NCBI RefSeq assembly: GCF_013368755.1
Contig: NC_049562.1
Location: 2,046,001-2,110,000, forward strand
Length of the DNA stretch: 64,000 bases
Direction: 5' to 3'
Source of the DNA: Talaromyces rugulosus
Lineage: Eukaryota > Ascomycota > Eurotiomycetes > Eurotiales > Trichocomaceae
Shown here: positions 11,938 to 22,829 of the stretch, piece after piece
Position numbering within the stretch: position 1 is the first letter of the stretch
Layout: each line of letters begins with the position of its first letter
The notes under the pieces: model-generated
The model's input: only the letters and a program-made list of their open reading frames with translations
The model's database searches: none
Told to the model about the DNA's origin: nothing
Program-made: the position numbers and the translations under genes

Positions 11938-12663
11938 ATGTACATGTCCGGACTCCTCGTTCTTGGAGCGTGCTCCTACGCTCTCGCGGCTCCTACCCGG
12001 ACCGACATGGTCCCTAGATCAACACCTACCACCGAAGCTCGCGACAATTCCAACAATTCAATCCCCATCCCAGGAATCGTCATTGCCGTCATATTCGGCG
12101 TCATCCTCGTCGCCGGCTTGGTACTATACTTGTTCAGCAGCAACAACATCCTCGCGCGGCGCGGCTGGTTTCAACGCCTCCGAGGAAAAAATAAGCAGCA
12201 GTCGGCAAACAAAGAACTGTTGAACCCTTTCGACGATGACCAAGAGGAACTCACGAAGCGAGCCTCGTTTCAATCAGAGCGTGAGTCCATCATGTTCAAC
12301 AGGAGCCGCGCGTCGTCCCTTCAGTTCGCCGTGGTCGAGGAGTCCGATAAGTCGCGGCGGAGCATGTCACAACAGATATACGTCCTCCAGGACAGCACGT
12401 ATGTCCCGGTGCAGCGAGTGGACACAATCCAGGTTCAGCAGGAGGCCACTGCGATAGAAAGTAGTGCCAGCCAGAGAGCCGCTACTATTTCAACTATTTC
12501 ACCGGTTGATGACCATCAGTCATCGCACTCGAGCATCCCAGTCATTATCACACCTCCGCTAGAAACTGACCAGCAGAGTCGATCATTTGAGGATAATATG
12601 CATTCTACCAGTGTTGATCACCATGAAGCTACTCGGGAACAATCAACTCCTTTAACCAGCTGA
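11938..12663 (+). CDS. Single-pass membrane protein with short ectodomain and Ser-rich cytoplasmic tail
   Basis: Single exon, 241 aa; not assigned to a family. The N-terminus is a probable signal peptide (hydrophobic LLVLGACSYALA, cleavage likely near residue 18). About 25 polar residues follow, then one strong membrane segment at 44-66 (PIPGIVIAVIFGVILVAGLVLY), then a basic stop-transfer region (RRGWFQRLRGK). The tail of about 170 residues is rich in Ser, Gln and Glu with no recognised domain. The topology resembles small fungal type I sensors or stress proteins, but the ectodomain is unusually short and has no Cys or WSC pattern. Residue 3 is also Met, so translation could start there. The gene converges on the VPS9-domain gene. 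Confidence 0.75.
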   Translation: MYMSGLLVLGACSYALAAPTRTDMVPRSTPTTEARDNSNNSIPIPGIVIAVIFGVILVAGLVLYLFSSNNILARRGWFQRLRGKNKQQSANKELLNPFDDDQEELTKRASFQSERESIMFNRSRASSLQFAVVEESDKSRRSMSQQIYVLQDSTYVPVQRVDTIQVQQEATAIESSASQRAATISTISPVDDHQSSHSSIPVIITPPLETDQQSRSFEDNMHSTSVDHHEATREQSTPLTS

Positions 12664-12993
12664 CGACTTTGTCTTGGAGATTATACCAAAGACTTTTGAA
12701 ACTTTTAGACATGGGCTGGACTCGATCTCGTCGCTGGAGTATCGCCTTTCTTTCTGGGTTGACCCGAATTTATGTAGCCATGCCGTTGCCAGATATCCTT
12801 CAAGGGACAGCTCCCTTTTCATTTCTGTAGGCACCAAAGCGTCAATGAAATTATTGCCCTCAATCAAGAAGCCTTTTAATAACAGCCCTGTGTATTTCAG
12901 GAAAATTGCTTCAACCAGGTATAAGTTGGCCAAGAAAATATTAAATAAGGGTCATCTATCGTAATTATAAAGACATATACCGGACACTACCAT
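12664..12993. other. Convergent 3' region
   Basis: About 330 bp between two converging genes. AT-rich, with no gene seen. Confidence 0.5.
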
Positions 12994-15900
12994 TCACCTA
13001 TCTAGTGGTAGGTCAACTTCTTTGATACTCCGGAGGCACCGTTCTAGTCGTCGTCCACGTTCCCTCTCTTGAACGACAGTTGCCCTGACGAAAGCGCGAA
13101 TGGCGTCTCGTCCAACCTTTTCACGCCACGATGTCCATCCAGCAAGTTCCCCGACAACGACGTCTTTATTCCAGGATATTTCTCGAGACAGCCGCGATGC
13201 CTGCGCTTCTGACTCGTTAATCTTTTGCTCTAGGTCTCGTATGTTTTTCTGTCGTGATTCTTCTAACACGGGTAGGCTAAGGTTGAATTTCCGAGGTAGG
13301 GATGAGGAGACAAGTGATGACCGTGACCGCGATAGGTTACGCTTGGTCGAGGCAAGCGCATTGATCAGTCGTCCCGGGCGAGACAGTGCATCTGAAATTG
13401 CCGTTGTCGTGCTTTGTATCGATGTCATCGTTGTGAGGAATTGTAGAAGAGGAGAAGAGTCTGAAGATGATGTAGCCACGGCGACCGTATATCGAGTAAA
13501 AGCATCAATATACGAGACCGGTAAGGAATTAGTGGGGGGTTTTAGTGTCGACAAGGCAGATGCACAGAGTATTGCAGCATCGCCAAAATCAGATGCTGCA
13601 TGTTGCAATGCGTGGCCTCGTCGGATGACACTGCGAGTATTGGCGTGAGCAGCACGGACGATATCCTGGGCATGCGACACAAATTGTTCTGTATCTCGAA
13701 CGCCCTCGGGGCTGATTGGCTCATAGTCGTCGTAAATGGACTCGTATAACACCGACGCTTTTCGCTGAGATCGATCAACCATCATGTCAGGCTGCAATTC
13801 AGGCACAAGGAAAAACTCCCAGAGCATCTCATGAGTTGCAAAAGTTGGATGCGTCAACAAGATTTTCAAGAACTGATCAAGTCGTTCTTGCGTATCATGA
13901 AGAACAGCGCGAGATGGTTTGGAATGGACCTGGAATGGATTGCGAGCCTCAGATATGGCCGGAATATAGGACGCCGGATGTTCCACTGCCAGACATTGGC
14001 TCAGATTCTCAAAGTCGGCGAATGAGCGACGGCACGTCGTGACAGCATAAGTGTTGGGAGGCGGGCGAGGCGATGTCCCATTGCTAGCATCATCCGAAAG
14101 CACCTGAGCGCCCGACTTCAGAATGAACCGTACCGTCGCATCTTCCACGAAATATGAACGAACAACGGTTGTGATCCGACTTGCTGTGTCTTCTGGGCTC
14201 GATGGTGGATTCAAGAACAATACCAAATCATCGATTTTGTTTCGGACCTCATCATCCTTTGCCAATTCAACAGCTGTCAGGCCACGGCTCTCCTTGATAT
14301 GGATGTCCACTCTTGGATCTCCAAGCAGCTTGCGCATTTGGTCTACGCGACCATACTTACTTGCCATCATCAGTGGAGTAAATCTCTTGTCGTTCGTTGC
14401 GTTTGGATCACAGTCGCTATCCTGGAGAATTCGTACGGTGATCAAAGGGTCGCTGACAATATGCAGAAGCGTGTTGCCTTTCAAATCAACGTGATCCTCT
14501 AGCCGTAAAGGTTTCCCATCTGCTTGTGCTTTTTGGGCGGCTGTCAGGGCTTCATTCACCATAGTTTGGTAGTTAGGGTGATCATAGGACCTGCAGATTG
14601 CGAATAGCGGAGTTTGGCCATGTTTGTCTTTCTTTCTCCAGGGCAAGAGATTGCCTAGCCTAGACATTAAGTAAGGGGTGCTGAACAAGTAGTGTGCAAC
14701 GGTCCGTCCGCGAATATCTGCTTTTGCCAAGTAGGCCGTGATTGTACGCTGATCTGTCTCTGAGAAGAGGAAGTCGATGATGATATCGACCGCCTTTGCG
14801 TGGGCATGCTGGACGGCTGCACTTAATAAAGTGGTGCCATCTCGGTTAGTATCTTCAAGGATTACTTGCAAGGGATAGTACTCTTGCAGGTCAAGAAGAT
14901 ATCTCAAAGCTTTAGGCTGTCGGCCTTCTACTGCCATCATTGGTACCGAGTCCCCAGCAGGGTCCTGAGTTCGACTTAGTGTCTCTATGGAAGTATCGCC
15001 CTCAAGACCACTAAATGTTGACGCGATAGTGGTTGTTCTGGAGAGCAACGATACAGCGGAAGATCCCGATATGCTGCTGACGTCCATCGACACCCTTTTC
15101 CGGGGTCGCGGCACATCTTCAAAACCAGATCCATTTGTCCATGTCTGAAATGGAAACACATGAGCTAGCGGAGGCGGATCTAAAGAAAGGCCTGATACGC
15201 TTAGTTCCGCTTGTGGTTCCGTGGAGTCTCCATTGGGGGACGTAAACCGAATGTATTGTTGTCCAGGTTTGATTTCTTCTTGGTTGTCCATCTGCAATGC
15301 CGACTCCAAATTGGAGCTCGTGTCGTCTATGCTTTCTTCGTAATCCCCGTCGGGTTCCAAAATAGATCTCATATCTTTGATATTTCCGGTCTTGGTCGCC
15401 TGCCACAGGCGTTTATTGCGCGCGCTAGCTTTGCGAAGCGGAGCCGATTCGCTCACTAGATAGGTAAGCACTGCTTCAAAGGTACTCAGGGCGTAGCCCA
15501 TTTCGCCGCTCTCCACATCGTCCACAAAGATAAAGTGTTGCATGTAGAGAAGCCTTGCTTGGAGGTGATGTACTTGGGATCTGATTACTACAACGAGAAG
15601 TAGAGACACAAGCATGTCTGCGTTCACCGTCAAGGTCGACATCCAAGTCTTCTCTGAGGCGGCATCTGGTCCCTGGTCTGAAGAACCCGACCCCGTCACT
15701 GTTTTGATGGTTGACAGTAAAACATCTAGCATGTCTTGTGGACATGTTGTATTGTTCATTTTTCGAAACTCTTCAACACCCATGCCAAGACGACTGATCA
15801 GTTCCTGTTTACCGAGAAAACCCCCCTCGATAGTCATGCCAACTTGAGAAACGTCAATGTTTTCCATCTGTCGAATCCTACTTTCAAGCTCTGTGTCTTC

Positions 15901-16995
15901 AGGTCGACGAAAGCTGCATAATCGAGGAAATAACAATCCTTCGTGGCCCTGCTGGGCAATATATCGCTCAATGAGTCGTTCCACCAAAGGTCCGGTCAAA
16001 TCAGTAGAAGCGCCTAGGAATGAAAGCTGTTGTTTGTCCACTAGGCGGAAGAGATCAATGGCCGCCGTGACCGCGGTCTCTAAGCTGCGGCGCATGAGGT
16101 CTTCGTCATCTTCGAAGAATTCGTCGGAATTGAAAGGAAGTCGCTCTCCACGTAGCAAGTCATGTCCAAGCTGCAAGTTGTCTTCCCTGATGGGAGATGG
16201 TGATGATTGTGAAGGAGGCGGGGGCAAGGGCTTTCCAAGCTCTTTGCCAAACTCGCGAAACAGTCTATCGAGCCCTGGCTGCATTTGCCGCGCAATCATG
16301 GGAAATTGAGATAAGAGTTCTTCAAAAGTCTTTATGTCGCGCTTGCGATGGGTTGATGCGTCCTGCGAGCTTTGGCTGGCTACTGGTGGAGATTCTGGCA
16401 AAGGAGTCGTCCCTGGAGGTATCGCCGGAACCAATTTTCCCAATTCGAACATGCCAACCAACGGTTTGGAAATATAATATATGAGCCATGTCTGGGTCTC
16501 GTTTGTTGGGGTAAAGTAGAGGACGTCCGTTAGAAGCTGGGCTTGGTTAAGCGATCTAAAGCCTGAAAATAGTGTCAGAACAAATCCATAAAAACCACGA
16601 GTATCAGGACCTACCCTTGTTGCTGTAAATTAAATTTTCCTTGACAATCACAGTACGACCATTAACAGTTGTAACTTGCTTGGCTTTGGATCGTGTATCG
16701 CGAACGTTGGTATGGTCCTTCTTGTTTAAGGGGCCGCTCGAACTAGGTATTCGCAGGACATGACTCCCAAGGAACTCCTCGGAAGAGACGAGGTCAGCGT
16801 AGTAGGCATCGGATTCTCGGTCTTTGGATCCCAGTAACGATTCGGTCGTGGGAACTAGGAGAACCTAGACACGGTTAGAATAATCTATGAGAGACGGCAT
16901 ATTCCGGGTGCGCATACATGGTTATCTACCGGGACGCACTGTCCTGGTATCGTGCTTCGAAAGAAGGCACGAATAAAGGGATTTAGAGGGTGCAT
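12994..16995 (-). CDS. VPS9 / ankyrin / PX-domain protein, predicted Rab5-family exchange factor
   Basis: Exons are 16995-16918, 16864-16615 and 16562-12994 (introns 53 and 52 bp), giving 1298 aa. The N-terminus (MHPLNPFIRAFFRSTIPGQ) is the ATG that fits the first exon; in-frame sequence upstream ends at a stop without another ATG. A VPS9-like helical domain spans about 285-490 (core NADMLVSLLLVVVIRSQ, then SGEMGYALSTFEAVLTYL). Ankyrin repeats lie at about 650-900 (e.g. GTTLLSAAVQHAHAKAVDI, GNTLLHIVSD, FTPLMMASKYGRVDQM). A PX-like region is at about 975-1085 (CRRSFADFENLSQCLAVEHP, then LDQFLKILLTHP). The C-terminus is a coiled coil of the sorting-nexin kind. VPS9 domains load GTP on Rab5/Vps21, and PX domains bind PI3P on endosomes. 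The role in endosomal traffic is inferred from this combination. Confidence 0.85.
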
Positions 16996-17574
16996 CCAAA
17001 CAGCATCGGACGCCCAGGCACCGAAGCATGAAAGCCCTTATGTTGCGCCTAACCAGTTGATCGAGATGTTGGCAGGTAGTCTGGTGTTCCGCATCAATGG
17101 CGCAATTTTGTCAAGTACTAATGAAATGAAGCAGGCGTGTTAACGACAAGTAAACTCGCTGGAGGTGGAAAAGCATGAGGAGTCTGTAGCTCTGTGCTTC
17201 ATATAAAATGCGGGTTGTTGCAGAAACAATAGAGTCGATGAAAAGACCTGTATCGATGATGCCTGTGGAAGCCCGCCGGTGTTCACATGCCACGCTAGTC
17301 CACATTAGGAAGGCCTGGTTTGCTTACTGAATATTGTTATTTACTGGACGTTGGAAGGCATTTGGTCTCATAATTTTAGAGATAAATTGTATGGAATAGC
17401 TTTAACACAAATTCACTGCTCTGAACATAATTTACACGCACATAATGCAATTTTCCGACCATACTCGTACAATTAGCCACCCTTGTAAACTCGTGTCCTC
17501 TCGCTGCTTCGAAAAACACCAAGTTCTAACAGAGGGTGTCAGACTGTTTCGGAAAAAAGTCTCTGTCGATACCT
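16996..17574. other. Intergenic: promoter of the VPS9 gene and 3' end of uS11m
   Basis: Both flanking genes read leftwards. No further gene is seen. Confidence 0.45.
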
Positions 17575-18306
17575 TTAACCGAGTCTGCGTACAGCTCTGC
17601 TTCTCGTACCACCAAACTTGATCCTGGTTGCGTCTGTGACACGCGTAACTAGCGGTCGGATATGACGGCCTTCGTTGCCTAACAGTACTTTGGTGAAAGC
17701 TTCGCGGCCAAACCCAAAGCCACGGAAAACAACTGTGAGGGCTGTGATATCGCGGAGGAGGCCCTTTTCTTGGATCTGTGCGAAGACATGCGATGATAGT
17801 TGAAACGCTGGGTCGTAACCTCCTCGTTGGGACTTGCGAAATCCCATAGTGCCACAGCCGACCGACAGGATGGGGTTGCCATTCGGTCGTGTGAGAGTCA
17901 TGAGGGTATTGTGCTTATGAGAGTAAACGTGAAGGTTGTGAGGAGGATTACGGTTGCCGTACGGAGTATAGAGATTTTCCTGTCTCTGTCGCAACCCTTC
18001 CATATAACCTGCCTTGCCCTGTTCTGACCTCTGAGAGCCGTCCATGACACCAAGGATTTCTCGAACACCCATAACGCCTTTCCCGCCATTGGATGTCGAC
18101 TCGGAGGTGGTCGAACTGCTTGGTTTCAGGACGTCGTTCTCCATTTGACGAGCAGCATCTCTCGAGGTCGGGGGTGCACGTAGAGTGGATGTAGTGGAAA
18201 AGTGCGAGATGCCCTCAAAACGCGCCAGGATGGGCCGATTTCCTCGCGTTGCCCATGGCAAAGCTTGCTCCAAAGTGTTCCATAACCTAGCCTTCATGAT
18301 TGGCAT
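17575..18306 (-). CDS. MRPS18: Mitochondrial small-subunit ribosomal protein uS11m
   Basis: Single exon, 243 aa (240 if translation starts at the second ATG, residue 4). The basic N-terminus is a mitochondrial presequence. Residues about 125-243 are a complete uS11 (bacterial S11) domain: HVYSHKHNTLMTLTRPNG at the start, GFRKSQRGGYDPAFQ, an FRGFG loop, and the terminal TRIKFGGTRSRAVRRLG. uS11 sits on the platform of the small subunit and contacts the 3' part of the small rRNA. The extension of about 120 residues before the domain is typical of the fungal mitochondrial form (yeast Mrps18). It is divergent from TIM44 across 419 bp, so two mitochondrial biogenesis genes share a promoter region. 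Confidence 0.93.
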   Translation of the reverse strand: MPIMKARLWNTLEQALPWATRGNRPILARFEGISHFSTTSTLRAPPTSRDAARQMENDVLKPSSSTTSESTSNGGKGVMGVREILGVMDGSQRSEQGKAGYMEGLRQRQENLYTPYGNRNPPHNLHVYSHKHNTLMTLTRPNGNPILSVGCGTMGFRKSQRGGYDPAFQLSSHVFAQIQEKGLLRDITALTVVFRGFGFGREAFTKVLLGNEGRHIRPLVTRVTDATRIKFGGTRSRAVRRLG

Positions 18307-18725
18307 CGACTGGATGGATGGTGTTCGTATAGAATAGCGCGGAGCCGGTCGCGGTCGGGGGTTGGAATCGGGCTCGGTCTGCGTTTCTTTGAGCGGAAGA
18401 GTAAATGAAAGTGTAAAAAAAAAACACTCAGAAACAATCTCGATTAAAAGCCACAGGAAAGCGAATGAGTGCCGTGGATTAGGGTGGTCTTGCTAGAGGA
18501 AGACGGTATCGGAAATTCTGCTGGGCTGGTTTTCGGGTCTTGGCGCGATTATCGGGCTCACTAGGACGAACATTTTCTCCGCCACTCCTCCGAGGCCTAC
18601 AGAGAACTTCGTCCATCATTGCGTTTTTTGCTTCATTTGGCCAGGCCCCATTTTGCTTGTCTGGGGCAATCTGAGAGCATTTTCTGTCTCTTATTTTATC
18701 TCTACCTCCACAAGATTAGCCCAAG
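18307..18725. promoter_or_regulatory. Shared promoter region of uS11m and TIM44
   Basis: A 419-bp region between two divergent genes for mitochondrial proteins. No TATA box stands out near either start. Co-regulation is inferred from the arrangement alone. Confidence 0.4.
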
Positions 18726-20317
18726 ATGATCTCTGCCGCAAAATTCTCGGGTTCTGCGCGGACAGCTGCGATTCTCCGTGGTCAGGCCTTACGAAACGCG
18801 AATAGTCACAACATTGCATTTCATAGGTTATTGAACCAGGCTCAATCTACGATAAACAGCAATCATGCTTCGAAGACCTCTTTCACACCCGCAGTCGCGC
18901 CTTACCTGAGACGAAGCCTGCATTCTACGTCGATTTTGAGTCAAAAACAACAGGAAAAAGAGTCGGATGCCAGCAACCAGAAGGGTAAAACACAGGAACA
19001 GGAAGCGGAATCCGAGGGCGATGACAAGAAAGATGGCCAAAAGGAAGGAGAATCTGAAGACAAGAAAAAAGACGCTCCTCCTCCTCCCCCTCATGGAGAC
19101 AAGACCCCGTGGCAGGTCTTCACCGAGACGCTGCAGACCGAGTTCAAAAAATCGAAAGAATGGGAAGAGTCTACTAAGGCACTTGCGTCATCTGCGCACC
19201 AATTCACCGAAAGTGACTCGGTCAAGCGAGCCCGTGCTGCTTACGAAGCAGCCTCCTCCACTGCCTCTTCAGGTACGGCATCTGCTTTGAAGTCGACTGG
19301 AAAGGCCATAGGGCAGGGAGCAGCTTGGACATGGGATACGCCTGTGGTTAAAGGACTTCGTAAAGGAGTCACCGTGACGGGAAAGGGCATTGAAAAGGCC
19401 ACTCGGCCCGTCCGAGAAACCGAGGCTTACAAGACGGCAGTTGGTGGCGTTAAAGATGCTATTGACGACGGTAGCAGCTCGCGCTATGGTGGATGGGTAG
19501 AAAAGGAGGAGCGCCGGCGCCAAAGAGAGTTGCGTGAACAAAACTCTGGCCGAACGGGCAAGGCTGAGAAAATGGAAGAAGATCCAGAGTGAGTGTGGTC
19601 CTTTTTTTTCATGGGTTATGCAGCTAATAACCACAAAACAGAGCTGGTACAAATGTGACAGTGCACAAGGATTCTGCCTGGAAAGAATCCTGGCGTGATT
19701 TCCGCGATACAAGCCCCGTGATGCAAAGGCTATTCTCCCTCAAAGACTCGTATAACGAATCCGAAAATCCTCTCATTTCGACGGCTCGAAGCATTTCCGA
19801 TCGTGTTTCCGGATTCTTTGCAGAGAACGAAACCGCAAAAGTGATCAAAAAATTCCGCGAGATGGATCCTAGTTTCCAGCTAGAACCTTTCCTTCGAGAG
19901 ATGCGGGAATACATCTTGCCAGAAGTTCTCGATGCGTATGTCAAGGGAGACTCTGAGACGCTGAAGCTTTGGTTATCGGATGCACAATACTCGGTGTATG
20001 CTGCATTGGCCCAACAATATACCACCCTTGGACTAAAGTCGGATGGCCGAATCGTGGATATTAGAGGCGTAGATATCGCCAACGCCCGCATGTTGGAACC
20101 GGGTGACATTCCCGTGTTTGTGGTTACATGCCGTACTCAAGAGGTCCATGTCTATCGCAACGCGAAAACCAACGAGCTTGCTGCTGGAATGGAAGACCGA
20201 GTCCAGCTTGTCACATACGCGATTGGTGTCACCAGGATTCCCGAGGACGTCAACAACCCAGAAACCAGAGGCTGGAGAATGATCGAACTGCAAAAGGCAG
20301 CAAGAGACTACATTTAA
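18726..20317 (+). CDS. TIM44: Mitochondrial import motor subunit Tim44
   Basis: Exons are 18726-19588 and 19642-20317 (intron 53 bp), giving 512 aa. A mitochondrial presequence (MISAAKFSGSARTAAILRG) is followed by a charged Lys/Glu linker and a poly-Pro stretch at about 118-123. Next comes the Tim44 amphipathic region (TPWQVFTETLQTEFKKSKEW, about 128-150). The C-terminal Tim44 domain runs from about 330 to 512 (IKKFREMDPSFQLEPFLREM, then FVVTCRTQEVHVYRN, ending in ELQKAARDYI). Tim44 tethers mtHsp70 to the TIM23 channel on the matrix side and is essential for presequence import. Length and both regions agree with fungal orthologues. Confidence 0.95.
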
Positions 20318-21248
20318 GATTCGATACCGTCTCGGGGCATTATCTGGGGTTCTTATGAGATGGCCATATTCAGGCTGTCATCGACTTTGGCTATTATGCT
20401 TTAATCATCTGATTGTACTATATTAATCATGCATACTAGACACCGGCGGGATGGAGTATATTGTGTCATGCTATCTGTTTTATTTTCGTTGTCATCGACC
20501 TTTTACCCTTTCTTCTTGTACTTTATCTCCCAATTCGTGCTTGTGAGATGTCGGTGTGGTCGCCTTTTACTGTTCTAGCACCTTTCATGTATTATTCTAC
20601 CTCTATCTCCTCTCATCGTTTGCAGTCATAGCAGACGCTGGCAACCGGCCTGGTTTTACGCTGTCATTGATGAAAAAGTTTTGGCGAGTCGAGCTATTCA
20701 CCCCCCTGGCCTTCAGGCTGATGGCATGGCATAACATGTGTGGACCCAATTCACGACTGTGTCTTGCTCCAGCTTTTCTCAAACTTTATATTAACTGCCC
20801 TTTGTTTTACTAGTAATGTAAATATAGTGTTCTTCTTATCGATACTGTAGAACAATAAAGGGCTGAAGTGAATTAATTCGCGGCAATCTACGCCTATATC
20901 GACAACCCCATACATGTAGTATAAATCCCGATGTCTTCTTCGAAACCTACATGTATAGTATTGGTATCAATTAATTAATCGACTGATGCTTCTGTCGACC
21001 AGTTGACAGCTCCAGGGGGCTGTCAACCGGAATCAGTACCTATTTAGACTGTTCAAATGTAGCCATGCTTGAAATATACGTAAAGCCGTGTCCACGGTAA
21101 CTGATTCACAAATGTATTTATATCATGGAAGGGTATGGTCACAGCAGAAAATTGCTATACGTTCTATCAGCTAATATTAGGTCCAAGGGTGGGCGTCATG
21201 TTTCCATGTCGTATTCATGAATCGTACGGAGAAGCTCAAATAGCTAGA
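20318..21248. other. Convergent 3' region of TIM44 and SGT2
   Basis: About 930 bp, T-rich, with AATAAA-like signals (near 20850). No gene seen. Confidence 0.45.
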
Positions 21249-22471
21249 TTACTGTCCCCCAGCTCCTCGACCAGCGCCACCAGCGCCACCAGCACCTCCT
21301 CCACCCATCATGTTTCTCGCCCTGCAAGTTTCCATTGTCAGTTAGACTGTCTACCAGGTAAATCGAAGAAGAAAGAAAAATCTTACATCTCAGCAATCGA
21401 TGGATCGCTCATGAGAGACGACATGTCCGGCATACCGCCACCGCCGCTGCCACCACCACCACCACCACCACCAAAGTTCTCGGCCATTTCACGAAGACGG
21501 GGGTTGCTCATGACATTGTTAAGCATATCGGGGTTGCTCATCAGGTTTTGAGCCATGCTTGCGAACATGGGGTTGCTCATGAGAGAACCCAAATCGGGCA
21601 TACCACCACCGCCGGCACCACCACCGCCAAACATACCAGCCAGAGAGGACAGATCTGGCATCCCCCCTGGAGCTCCCCTAGAGGCTCCAGAGGCAGTATC
21701 CAGCTCTTCAGCCGGAGGTGCAGACTCTGCACGTTTCATTTCTTCCACCTTCTTTTTCGATGTCTCCAGACCGCGTTTCATAGCATCACTTCCACCGTTA
21801 CCTTCTGCTTCGATGCCATTCTCATACGCTTCCACGGCGCCTTTAGCATCGCCCAGCTCGTAGCGTGCAAGACCCAGTCGGCTCCAGGCTCTGGCATACT
21901 GCGCGTCAACATTCACAGCGAGCTCAGCGTCTGTGGCAGCTTTAGCATGCTGGCCTGAAGCCGAGTAAGCCGCAGCACGGTTAGAGAGGTAGATCGGGTT
22001 TGATGGGGCGATGTCGAGAGCTTGTGTATAGAAGTCAACAGCTGCATCATACTCCTTGCGGCCCATAGCGGCGTTTCCTTCCGACTTCAACTTGTCGGAT
22101 TCCGGAGTAGCATTGGATTTGGGCGCTGCCGCGGGTTTGGATTCTTCCCCTTTAGCAGCCGCTGGGGCGCCCGCGGTCTTGTTCTTCAGTTTCTCATAAA
22201 CACTGTAGATGCTGGCGAGGGACTGGCCGCCCAGAGCGTCTTTTACGGCAGCATCGTCACTGGGGTCAACTTTGAAGGTCTCGGCAATGCAATTCTGTGC
22301 GATTTCAATGGAATCGGCGTCTTCCGCAGTCAGAGTGCCATCTTTCAAACTGGATCCCAGGAAATCAATAATGGCCAGCGCTAAGCGCTTCTTCGAGTCA
22401 GTTGGCGCCTGCGAGTCTGCATTAGTAGGAGAAAGACGGCCCGAGTGAGTGAGGGCAAGACGACGTACCAT
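21249..22471 (-). CDS. SGT2: Small glutamine-rich TPR co-chaperone Sgt2
   Basis: Exons are 22471-22469, 22408-21387 and 21321-21249 (introns 60 and 65 bp), giving 365 aa. The first coding exon is the ATG alone; the intron carries TACTAAT and ends in TCGCAG. Splicing gives MAPTDSKKRLALAIIDFLGSS, the expected Sgt2 N-terminal dimerisation domain (about 1-70). Three TPR motifs follow at about 105-215 (SEGNAAMGRKEYDAAVDFYTQ, NPIYLSNRAAAYSASGQ, ARAWSRLGLARYELGDA). The C-terminus is Gly/Met-rich with NPxM repeats, the region that binds hydrophobic tail-anchor segments. Sgt2 hands tail-anchored proteins to Get4/Get5 and binds Hsp70/Hsp90 through its TPRs. Unspliced reading through the first intron would give a different, poorer N-terminus. 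Confidence 0.93.
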
Positions 22472-22829
22472 AGTAGTAGATGGAATAGTTGATATGCTGT
22501 GCCTGGAGGCAAAAAAGCTGTGACGGGAAATGCGGGGAGCTGCTTTTAAGCCCAGCCGCGGCGGGACGTCTAGACGCTTCGGTGGTTCCGCGGTTATCGA
22601 CACGTGATTCTCCCGCTGGCCTGCGTGGTTGCTTGATCCTCCTCAACAAAGCTACAACAACCTCGATCTCGGATTCTATGTCGCAAGCGCAGCGGCGACA
22701 GGCACTCGCGGGACATGGCACAACTCGTTCTCTGATAGTCTGTCCTTGGCTCGGTAAGATCTCCGCTCTGTGGAGATGCCTCCAGGTGTTTGCGACCACT
22801 TCCGTGTTACGACCTCCCACTATTAAGCC
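22472..22829. promoter_or_regulatory. Shared promoter region of SGT2 and RIC1
   Basis: A 358-bp divergent promoter with one CACGTG at 22601-22606. No other gene seen. Confidence 0.4.
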
